Assembly: GCA_964450955.1 (NCBI GenBank)
Contig: CAYVFI010000049.1
Location: 1 to 39,823, forward strand
From: CAYNWT01 sp964450955
Lineage (GTDB): Bacteria; Planctomycetota; Planctomycetia; Planctomycetales; Planctomycetaceae
DNA length: 39,823 bases
Reading direction: 5' to 3'
Shown: in pieces, positions 34,113 through 39,823 of the stretch
Layout of the letters: each line of letters begins with the position of its first letter
How positions within the stretch are numbered: position 1 is the stretch's first letter
Translations under genes and position numbers: made by a program
Notes under the pieces: model-generated
Databases searched by the model: none
Told to the model about the DNA's origin: nothing
The model's input: the letters and a program-made list of their open reading frames with translations, nothing else

Positions 34113-35279
34113 TTACCGATCTAACTCAAGGTGCCCGCTGTCAATTAGCTTCTGCGCCGCGCGTTTGATCTTGGACAGCTCTTTTACCTGCTTCGGCCGC
34201 AACTTTGTCTCGTCAATCGGCCGGGCGGCTCGCAGCGCAGCTTTGGGACGCTTTTGCACTTCCAGAAAAATGGCCGAAAGTCGCAGGCACATACTGCTGC
34301 AGCTTTCCGGAAAACGCTGGATGAACTCCTGGATTAACGGAGTCACATCTTCCCACTTTTTCTGCCGATACAGCCCACGAATCAAATCGCCCAGGAACCC
34401 CTCTTCTAACTGATGTTCCGGCACCAGATGCTGCAGCTGCCGAAGTTCCCGAAGCGCGCTGCGGTATTTTTTTTCTGTAATAAGATCGTCTATTCGGGAC
34501 GCGTCTTTCCTTGCCTTCGCGGTGAAGTTGAACGAACCAGATTCACTAAGCTGTTGGATGGCGACAGCCGGTTCGACATATCGCCGTTCTTCCAGACCGA
34601 CCGTAGACTTGTTCTTCCCTTCCCACAATGAAAACAGGTCCCAGTTTTCGCAGTCGACCAGTTCGTGCTTCAGCATATAGCACCCCGTCGCAAACCCCAG
34701 CGCCGCGCCGACCAGGTGCAGCAGTTCTGCACTGACTGAAAATTTATTGATGGCGACGATCGCGATCTCAACCATGATGTACAGCACGCACATGGTGGAG
34801 ATGGCAACACCGAAGTCAAAGACGCGCAGAAAGGCCACCACATAACACTGAATGTCATTGCGCGGAGCCCAGACCATGGCCAGGGCCATCAGACCGAAAA
34901 TGATGCCGGATGCCCCGGCCGAACCAGCCGCATCGGTCGGAACAAACTCAAACAATGCCTGCGCGAGTGCATTCTGGCCGACACCCATTCCGAAGTAGAT
35001 TGCCAGGAACCGCGGCCAGCCAACTTTTCCCTCAACAACCAGGCCAAACACCCACAAGAACAGCATGTTGCCAACCAGATGGACGAACCCCATGTGGTAA
35101 AACAAACTGCTAACCCACTGCACGGGATGCATGCCGTTTCCGAAGACCAGCACAAACCAGTCCAGGTAAGTCGAACCGGCTGACGTCGCGATGAAACACA
35201 CGATGTTGCTGACGATCAAACCCAGCGTTGCCGTTGGAAAATGATAAATCGGCGCATCGGTGTTGTACGGAATCAGCAT
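34113..35279 (-). CDS. Rhomboid intramembrane protease with helical C-terminal extension
   Basis: A 388-residue protein. Residues 1-205 form a rhomboid with six or so membrane spans: HLVGNMLFLWVFG (67-79), GASGIIFG with catalytic Ser (S124) and HLVGAALGF with catalytic His (H188). Rhomboids cut transmembrane substrates within the bilayer. After about residue 210 comes a soluble, charged domain that looks alpha-helical and TPR-like from 262 on (KYRSALRELRQLQ, QKKWEDVTPLIQEFI, KAALRAA), which could bind substrates or partners. It is 45 bases from the next gene on the same strand. The target is unknown. Confidence 0.9.
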   Translation of the reverse strand: MLIPYNTDAPIYHFPTATLGLIVSNIVCFIATSAGSTYLDWFVLVFGNGMHPVQWVSSLFYHMGFVHLVGNMLFLWVFGLVVEGKVGWPRFLAIYFGMGVGQNALAQALFEFVPTDAAGSAGASGIIFGLMALAMVWAPRNDIQCYVVAFLRVFDFGVAISTMCVLYIMVEIAIVAINKFSVSAELLHLVGAALGFATGCYMLKHELVDCENWDLFSLWEGKNKSTVGLEERRYVEPAVAIQQLSESGSFNFTAKARKDASRIDDLITEKKYRSALRELRQLQHLVPEHQLEEGFLGDLIRGLYRQKKWEDVTPLIQEFIQRFPESCSSMCLRLSAIFLEVQKRPKAALRAARPIDETKLRPKQVKELSKIKRAAQKLIDSGHLELDR

Positions 35280-35324
35280 TATTCAGTTAACGCAGGCCGG
35301 GTCCGTGGTTTCAGCCGAACGGGG

Positions 35325-36164
35325 CTATTTCTCAGATGGATCGGCCAGCTTTTTTAGCGCTTCGATCCCTTTGTCTCCAACGATCGATTGAGCCTTCGTG
35401 GTCCACTTTTCAATGAATCCGTCCAGGACCGGCTGCTTTTCCGGGCCTCGCAGACCCGCAGAACCGAGGCCTTCAAGACCCGCCACGACTTCGTCCTTCA
35501 GACCGCCGATTGAATCCATTTGATCCTCAGAAAGGTTGAGTGACTTTTGCACTTCGGGATCAAGTAGCTTGCCAATGATGCCCATGTCCAAACCCTCGCC
35601 GAGAGCGGCCGTGCCGCCGCTGTTGCCCGGTCGCTGTGATCGCTGACCGCCTCCGCCACCGCCACCCGGCTGACCACCAGCCGCTGGCTGCCTTGTGGCA
35701 CCGGGCTGTTTCGGAATAGTCGAAGGATCAAGAGTGACCGGGGCTTTGTCCAGAAGTTGATCTTCCAGTTCGCGGGCTGCGGCAGTCGCGGCAGTCGTCA
35801 ACGTGATGACGTGGGCGTCTTCGGAGGCTTTGTCCAGTTCGATGTGAATCTCATACTTTCGGTCAGGCATGAACGACAAAACCGTGAACCACTTCGCTAC
35901 CGTTTCGACACGCGATCCCTCTGTCGTGGCAGCGGCGTAAGTTGGCGACATCTTCGCCATTGATTTCGCTTCTGACAGCGTGAACCCCGCACCGCTAATC
36001 CGCGCGTCCTCCAGCTTCTCTTCCCACGCAGTCAGCGTTTGGTTGTAGCCAGTCATGCCGCGGTACTCCAGACCGACAACCAAGGCCAGAAGAAGAATGA
36101 ATCCCCATACGACCATCCGTTCGAGGGGGGATCGCTTTTTCTTTTCGGCTGGTGCGGCAGTCAT
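35325..36164 (-). CDS. Single-pass membrane protein with Gly-rich linker, unknown function
   Basis: A 279-residue protein with a charged start (EKKKRSPLER), one membrane span (about 17-35, MVVWGFILLLALVVGLEY), an extracytoplasmic domain (about 40-140), a Pro/Gly/Gln low-complexity linker with seven consecutive glycines (about 170-176), and a C-terminal helical domain (LLDPEVQKSLNLSEDQMDS onward, which resembles the helical Spy-like or periplasmic linker pattern only loosely). I recognise no family. It is encoded between the rhomboid and the adenylate-kinase-like gene on the same strand; being a rhomboid substrate is conceivable, as it is a single-pass protein, but this is only position-based. 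Confidence 0.7.
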   Translation of the reverse strand: MTAAPAEKKKRSPLERMVVWGFILLLALVVGLEYRGMTGYNQTLTAWEEKLEDARISGAGFTLSEAKSMAKMSPTYAAATTEGSRVETVAKWFTVLSFMPDRKYEIHIELDKASEDAHVITLTTAATAAARELEDQLLDKAPVTLDPSTIPKQPGATRQPAAGGQPGGGGGGGQRSQRPGNSGGTAALGEGLDMGIIGKLLDPEVQKSLNLSEDQMDSIGGLKDEVVAGLEGLGSAGLRGPEKQPVLDGFIEKWTTKAQSIVGDKGIEALKKLADPSEK

Positions 36165-36246
36165 CTCTGCAAATCCTGATTACTGAATTGGTCTGGTTTG
36201 ATCCAGAATGGCGTGAAAGTGGCTGCAAAGTCAACGCGCAGAGTCA

Positions 36247-36870
36247 CTACTGCTTCTGGTTTCGCTCAAGATGGGCATTCTGAATCGGTATCAGATGGTT
36301 CAATAACTCACGAACCACCTCTGCGGGCGTCCCATCGGCTTCAACATCGACAATCATGTCAGACGGATAACAATTGAGCACCGGAGCTGACTGCTGTCGG
36401 TAAACCTCAAACCGATGCCGCACAACATCCTCACGCGCGTCGTCGACTCGATGTTCTCGAGCCGCACGGGAACGAATTCTTTGGATCATTTTCTCTTCGT
36501 CACGGCAAACAAGGTGAATAACCTGACGCACATCCATGTCGGCCGCAATAAGTTCGACCTGCTGGGCGTTTCGAGGTATCCCGTCCAGAATCAACACCTC
36601 TTCGTTCGGGTCAAACCGCTTCGAATTAATGTCATCTTCAATATGCGCGCGGAAAATCTGGATGGTTAACGCATCAGGAACCAGTTTGCCTTCGCGGGTG
36701 AAACTGCGAACCTTTTTCCCAAGCGGCGAGGTGGGGTCCATCGAACGAAACATCTCGCCGGTAGAGACATGTCGGAAGCCGGGGATGTTGCCCACCAGTC
36801 CTCCCTGCGTGCCTTTACCAACACCAGGTGGACCAAAAAGCAGAACCGCAGTATGGCGCTTATCGCGCAT
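36247..36870 (-). CDS. Adenylate-kinase-like nucleoside monophosphate kinase (short lid)
   Basis: A 207-residue protein with P-loop GPPGVGKGT (13-21), STGEMFR (36-42), ILDGIPR (94-100, DGFPR variant) and a C-terminal RHRFEVYRQQSAPVL. These belong to the adenylate/UMP-CMP kinase family, which transfers phosphate from ATP to AMP or another NMP. The lid is short: RIRSRAAREHRVDDAREDVV replaces the long zinc-binding or INSERT lid, so it is of the short-lid type, and NMP specificity is not certain. The frame to the next upstream gene is filled by a repeat-rich region. Cytoplasmic. Confidence 0.88.
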   Translation of the reverse strand: MRDKRHTAVLLFGPPGVGKGTQGGLVGNIPGFRHVSTGEMFRSMDPTSPLGKKVRSFTREGKLVPDALTIQIFRAHIEDDINSKRFDPNEEVLILDGIPRNAQQVELIAADMDVRQVIHLVCRDEEKMIQRIRSRAAREHRVDDAREDVVRHRFEVYRQQSAPVLNCYPSDMIVDVEADGTPAEVVRELLNHLIPIQNAHLERNQKQ

Positions 36871-36996
36871 GACGTACTTTCGCTAAACGTGCCGTGGAAA
36901 TCGCGACGCAGTGTTTTAAGTTCAGCGGTTTGGTGTTCGCAAGGGTTCGAACGGCCATGCGGTTCTACTAAACAGAACCTTTGGGATTTCTGGTCC

Positions 36997-37017
36997 GACA
37001 TTCGACATTCAACATTC
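36997..37017. repeat. Three tandem 7-bp units
   Basis: GACATTC, GACATTC, AACATTC back to back. On the minus strand this reads as repeated GAATGTC. It adjoins the 17-bp repeat region. Confidence 0.8.
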
Positions 37018-37093
37018 AAACCGCGTGCCGCTTCTCCCGCTTGCCGCAGTGATCGCCGTCTCAGGCCTCACCCCACCGCGCCGTTAGCCGGCA

Positions 37094-37148
37094 CGGACGA
37101 ACGAGCGAGACGGACGGACGGACGAGCGAGACGGACGGACGAGCCAGA
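37094..37148. repeat. 17-bp tandem repeat, three copies
   Basis: Units of CGGACGRACGAGCSAGA at 37094-37110, 37115-37131 and 37132-37148, with an extra CGGA (37111-37114) between the first two. Purine-rich on the plus strand. Confidence 0.85.
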
Positions 37149-37187
37149 CGAACGCCCCAAAGTGGCGGCAGTCGCTGGATGCATGGC

Positions 37188-37604
37188 CTACCGTGTTTGA
37201 ATGAACAACGCTTTCTTCTGACCGGGAAGCGTGTAATCAAAACCGCATCGCTGGAAGAAATCTTCCGTCGCCGTGATGGCCATGACTTCCAAAATATTGT
37301 GCTCTTTCGCGCGGGCAATGCAGGCATCGACCAATCGCCGCCCGATACCTCGACCCTGATGGATGGGAGCGACAGCCAGGCTGCGGATCTCAGCCAGTTT
37401 GGGTGAGTAAACTTCCAACGCTGCAAAGCCGGCGATCCGTCCCTGGAGTTCGGCGACGAAACCATTTTCGATAAGCGAAGTCAGTTCGCCGGTTGTGCGT
37501 GGGAGTAGCCGATCCGATTCGACGAAGGGTCGAATGAATTCCTCAAGAGGCTGGACATCCTGCACTTCGGCAGGACGGACAAGTGCTTCAAGATCAAGAG
37601 TCAC
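37188..37604 (-). CDS. GNAT N-acetyltransferase
   Basis: A 138-residue GNAT fold. VRPAEVQDVQPLEEFIRPF opens the domain, VAELQGRIAGFAALEVY forms the central strands, AEIRSLAVAPIHQGRGIGRRLV contains the acetyl-CoA pyrophosphate loop (QGRGIG), and TATEDFFQRCGF is the C-terminal motif. The pattern is close to the ArgA-like N-acetylglutamate synthase domain, which acetylates glutamate in arginine synthesis, but the substrate is uncertain. The start is GTG overlapping the cinA stop (GTGA), so it is translationally coupled to cinA. No upstream amino-acid kinase domain is present, unlike full ArgA. Confidence 0.9.
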   Translation of the reverse strand: MTLDLEALVRPAEVQDVQPLEEFIRPFVESDRLLPRTTGELTSLIENGFVAELQGRIAGFAALEVYSPKLAEIRSLAVAPIHQGRGIGRRLVDACIARAKEHNILEVMAITATEDFFQRCGFDYTLPGQKKALFIQTR

Positions 37605-38806
37605 GGCGCGTTCCGCTCAGAACTAAGAAGTCTAAGTCGCAGCATGTTGATGGCTGCTTTGGCGATTCGACTTTGGCGAATTGCCGGGTTACCCACAACT
37701 GTAATCTCAGCACTTGTGGTTCCGGAAGCAGAACTCACAGCAATCGGAACCGCAGAATCGGAAAGTCGACCAACAGCAATCGCATGATCCGTCTTAAACA
37801 ATTCGCGGGCATGGTCGGCAAGTTCTCTAATCGAACCCAGTGCTGACGCGGGAATGAGCCCCGGCGGTGGATCTTCGTTAGCCAACACCAGTCCGCCTTG
37901 AACGCAGGTTCCTGTTTCGTCGCAGGCATGCAGCCATTCAGAAACGCGACCGGCGGTAAGACGTTCGACAACCGACACCGACTGGCCGCGTTTGACCAGT
38001 TGCCGCACCACAACGTCCGGCAATCGTTCGTCAGCGTAACCGAAAACAAGGTCGCCAAGCTTGTCAATGATCAACGCTTTGGTTTCCTGGATACAGGCGT
38101 CACACGCGTCCGCCGAATCGGCTCGAGCCACAATTCGCATTGTTATCGTCGCGTCACTGGCCGTAATGCCCACTTCGGGTTCGCGACCGCGGGCCGTCAG
38201 GTCGCCCAGCATTTCCTCGATACCCGACTCGCCAGCTCCAAAACAATTGATCAACGATTTGCGAATGACGACGCCTGTACCGGAAAGCGATGGAGCAATC
38301 GTTTCGCGGAACATAGGTTTCATCTCGCTGGGAACTCCAGGCAGCGCGACGAACCGACACTTGTTGGCATGGTCGGGCAGAGACACTTCCATGTCGATGC
38401 CGGGCGCGGTTCCTCGCGGGTTGAGAACCGGTTTGGAACCGGCTGGAAACATGGCCTGAATCTGGTTCCGCGCAGGCATGACCCTGCCGCGTGATTTGAA
38501 CATTTCTTCAATCACGTCCAACGAAGGTTGGTGGAGTTCCAGTTCGACTCCGGCTGCATCGGCCATTGCCTGCCGCGTCAAATCGTCAAGCGTCGGACCC
38601 AGCCCGCCCGTGATAACGACAAACTGAACGCGCTTGGCGGCCAGTTGCAGGGCTTCAACCATGTCGGACATCGAATCGCCAATGGTGGCGTGTCGGACAA
38701 CCTCCACGCCAAGCGCGGCAAGTTCTGTGCTAAGCCATTGGCTGTTGGTGTCCAGCTTGGAACCGTTGGTGAGTTCCGTACCGAGAGCAATAATTTCAGC
38801 CTGCAT
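37601..38806 (-). CDS. cinA: CinA family protein with degenerate amidase domain
   Basis: A 401-residue protein. Residues 1-170 match the MoCF/COG1058 domain (ALGTELTNGSKLDTNSQWL, VITGGLGPTLDDLTRQA, LPGVPSEM), linked in the family to ADP-ribose pyrophosphatase activity. The C-terminal half should be the nicotinamide-mononucleotide amidase (PncC) domain, but the signature AESCTGG is VERLTAG here, the GSS...GG..Y region reads CVQGGLVLAN without the Tyr, and the later GP-GG loop is missing, so deamidation of NMN is doubtful. Overall length is near the 410-430 of normal CinA. The start ATG lies 15 bases after the upstream gene and its stop overlaps the GNAT start. Confidence 0.92.
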   Translation of the reverse strand: MQAEIIALGTELTNGSKLDTNSQWLSTELAALGVEVVRHATIGDSMSDMVEALQLAAKRVQFVVITGGLGPTLDDLTRQAMADAAGVELELHQPSLDVIEEMFKSRGRVMPARNQIQAMFPAGSKPVLNPRGTAPGIDMEVSLPDHANKCRFVALPGVPSEMKPMFRETIAPSLSGTGVVIRKSLINCFGAGESGIEEMLGDLTARGREPEVGITASDATITMRIVARADSADACDACIQETKALIIDKLGDLVFGYADERLPDVVVRQLVKRGQSVSVVERLTAGRVSEWLHACDETGTCVQGGLVLANEDPPPGLIPASALGSIRELADHARELFKTDHAIAVGRLSDSAVPIAVSSASGTTSAEITVVGNPAIRQSRIAKAAINMLRLRLLSSERNAP

Positions 38807-38821
38807 GCTTGTGGCTTAGCG

Positions 38822-39526
38822 TTAGCGATTGAAGGTGCGGCGATTCAGAATTTCGTTGACGAGGATCGCCTTGCGAACACCTTCGCCGTCCTGCAGCATC
38901 GCCCGGATTTGTTTAGCGGCCTCATTACGTTTCTTCTTCTGTTGCACGTGATCGTCGGTAACCGTTTCGGTTCCGATATGCGCATCGACATGCTTATCAA
39001 TGTGCTGTTCGACGTACTCCGTGATGTCCTGTTCGACGTGCTCGCTGATGCGTTCACTCATGTATGTCGAAACGTGCTGCTGGACACCCTTGCCAAGGTT
39101 CCCTGAAGGAGCAGCAACCGGCTTGGCCGGACGCGGCAGTTTCGGTTCCTGCGCCAGCGGAGCCGGCTTTGGTGGCCGAGGCGGTTTCCGTTGCGGTGGC
39201 CGTGCTGGCGGTCTGCCGCCCTGCCCTTGCCGTGGTCGCTGCTGCTGTGGTCGCTGCTGCTTTTGGCCGGTGACTTCTTCCAGGAAGCTTTCGATTTCTG
39301 ACTGAACCGTCTTTTGTCCGCCAACCTGCCCGCGGGCACCGGGTTCCTGTTGCCGTTGGCGACGCCGCTGCTGGCGAGCTCGGGCTTCCTGCTGCTGTTT
39401 GGATGCCTGGATGGTGTTCATAATCCAGCTGATAAACGAAATTACCAGAAAGACAATGACACCAACGCTGCCGCCGTCGAATGCAGCGAGCACAGATTGG
39501 AACGTAATTTCAGAGAACACGATCAC
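38822..39526 (-). CDS. FloA-linked membrane protein with tetrapeptide-repeat helix
   Basis: A 234-residue protein of no named family. One membrane span lies at about 22-38 (GVIVFLVISFISWIMNT), then a Gln/Arg-rich stretch (about 44-62), a Pro/Gln/Gly low-complexity region (about 87-140), a helical segment made of four-residue units (HVEQ, DITE, YVEQ, HIDK, HVDA, HIGT at 163-186, with HVST at 151-154), and a conserved-looking C-terminus (IRAMLQDGEGVRKAILVNEILNRR). The start is GTG overlapping the floA stop codon (GTGA). Association with FloA membrane microdomains is inferred from the coupling. Confidence 0.8.
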   Translation of the reverse strand: MIVFSEITFQSVLAAFDGGSVGVIVFLVISFISWIMNTIQASKQQQEARARQQRRRQRQQEPGARGQVGGQKTVQSEIESFLEEVTGQKQQRPQQQRPRQGQGGRPPARPPQRKPPRPPKPAPLAQEPKLPRPAKPVAAPSGNLGKGVQQHVSTYMSERISEHVEQDITEYVEQHIDKHVDAHIGTETVTDDHVQQKKKRNEAAKQIRAMLQDGEGVRKAILVNEILNRRTFNR

Positions 39527-39823
39527 TCTGATGTTCCTGCAATAGATGATCGCATTTTGGTGTCAGCCTGAACGTTCTTAAGGTCGTAGAAGTCCATCAG
39601 TCCAATTTTGCTGGAACGAAACGCGTCGGCAACCGCCTGTGGCACTTCGGCTTCGGCCAGCACAACATGTGACCGGTTTTCCTGAGTCCTGGCAACCATC
39701 TCAACTTCACGAGCCGCAAAGTCGGCTCGACGCTGTTCTGCTTTCGCCTGTGCGACCCGCATATCGGCTTCTGCCTGATCTGCCTGAAGTCTTGCACCAA
39801 TGTTGTCACCGACATCAACGTCC
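39523..39823 (-). CDS. floA: Flotillin-like protein FloA, C-terminal part (cut by window end)
   Basis: About 100 C-terminal residues are present; the 5' part lies beyond the window. The visible end reads DVGDNIGARLQADQAEADMRVAQ, REVEMVARTQENRSHVVLAEAEVPQA, and SSKIGLMDFYDLKNVQADTKMRSSI, the typical C-terminus of FloA (UPF0365) with its Ala/Glu-rich coiled coil and the DFYDLKNVQADT motif. FloA organises membrane microdomains at the cytoplasmic face. It overlaps the next gene by 4 bases and heads the operon as seen here. Confidence 0.94.
   Translation of the reverse strand, partial: DVDVGDNIGARLQADQAEADMRVAQAKAEQRRADFAAREVEMVARTQENRSHVVLAEAEVPQAVADAFRSSKIGLMDFYDLKNVQADTKMRSSIAGTSE

Larger units (their letters stand above)
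36871..37187. other. 317-base intergenic region with short repeats
   Basis: No gene supported. It contains three 7-bp copies of GACATTC/AACATTC at 36997-37017 and a 17-bp tandem repeat at 37094-37148. A palindrome GTTCGAAC lies at 36945-36952. Open frames on both strands across the repeats translate into Arg/Ser- or Arg/Asp-rich runs, typical of repeat DNA. The adenylate-kinase-like gene's promoter should lie near 36871-36960. Confidence 0.6.

Noticed and set aside
36769..37200. 143-codon open frame across the tandem repeats
   Set aside because: It is antisense to the adenylate-kinase-like gene and then translates repeat DNA.

Overview
This 39.8 kb window reads as a draft-genome contig from a member of the Planctomycetota. 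Several traits point there: a small protein beginning with the planctomycete-type 'NPYEAP' signature, BatA/von Willebrand (VWA) plus glutamine-amidotransferase-like membrane proteins, a DUF4159 protein, a secreted sulfatase, a Tat-exported TIM-barrel isomerase, an FHA/Ser-Thr-kinase/ECF-sigma cluster, and a floA operon with a low-complexity companion. Genus cannot be fixed from the sequence; Planctomycetales is my best guess. A run of exactly 100 N (2802-2901) marks an assembly gap inside the kinase gene. I found no rRNA, tRNA, CRISPR array, insertion sequence or prophage gene.

Layout. 209-5595 (all minus) is a signalling block. A single coiled-coil envelope protein has its own terminator. 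It is followed by an FHA protein, a Ser/Thr kinase, a membrane VWA-like protein and an ECF sigma factor. 5991-10527 (minus) holds a DUF4159 protein, an RNase Z-like metallo-hydrolase, a Gfo/Idh/MocA oxidoreductase and a sulfatase. 10528-10846 has no protein gene but holds a plus-strand structured segment ending in seven T, a possible small RNA. 10847-13882 (minus) is an ABC ATPase/permease pair and an aldose 1-epimerase. 14129-16669 (plus) is a UbiA-type prenyltransferase resembling decaprenyl-phosphate phosphoribosyltransferase and an AsmA-like protein, each with a recognisable -10 element. They converge on leuC (16706-18112, minus).

18276-23023 (minus) is an overlapping pair of BatA/VWA membrane proteins. 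23024-23465 is a non-coding region with a 30-bp imperfect inverted repeat built from 10-bp units, ahead of the small zinc-ribbon membrane protein (plus). 24010-27019 (minus) is an S46 dipeptidyl-peptidase followed by a MYG1-like hydrolase. rpmB (L28) has its own terminator. 27812-33840 (minus) runs pyruvate carboxylase, a GT-C-like membrane glycosyltransferase and a TIM-barrel isomerase. 34113-36870 (minus) holds a rhomboid protease with a helical-repeat tail, a single-pass protein and an adenylate-kinase-like protein. A repeat-rich intergenic region separates these from a tight operon (37188-39823, minus) of floA (cut by the window end), a low-complexity membrane protein, cinA with a degenerate amidase domain, and a GNAT acetyltransferase.

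How they fit together: most genes are housekeeping or typical planctomycete envelope biology (export, membrane microdomains, sulfated-glycan or sugar metabolism, extracellular peptide degradation). The least explained parts are the FHA-kinase-VWA-ECF block, the FloA companion with a tetrapeptide-repeat helix, the plus-strand structured segment near 10.7 kb and the inverted-repeat element near 23.4 kb.
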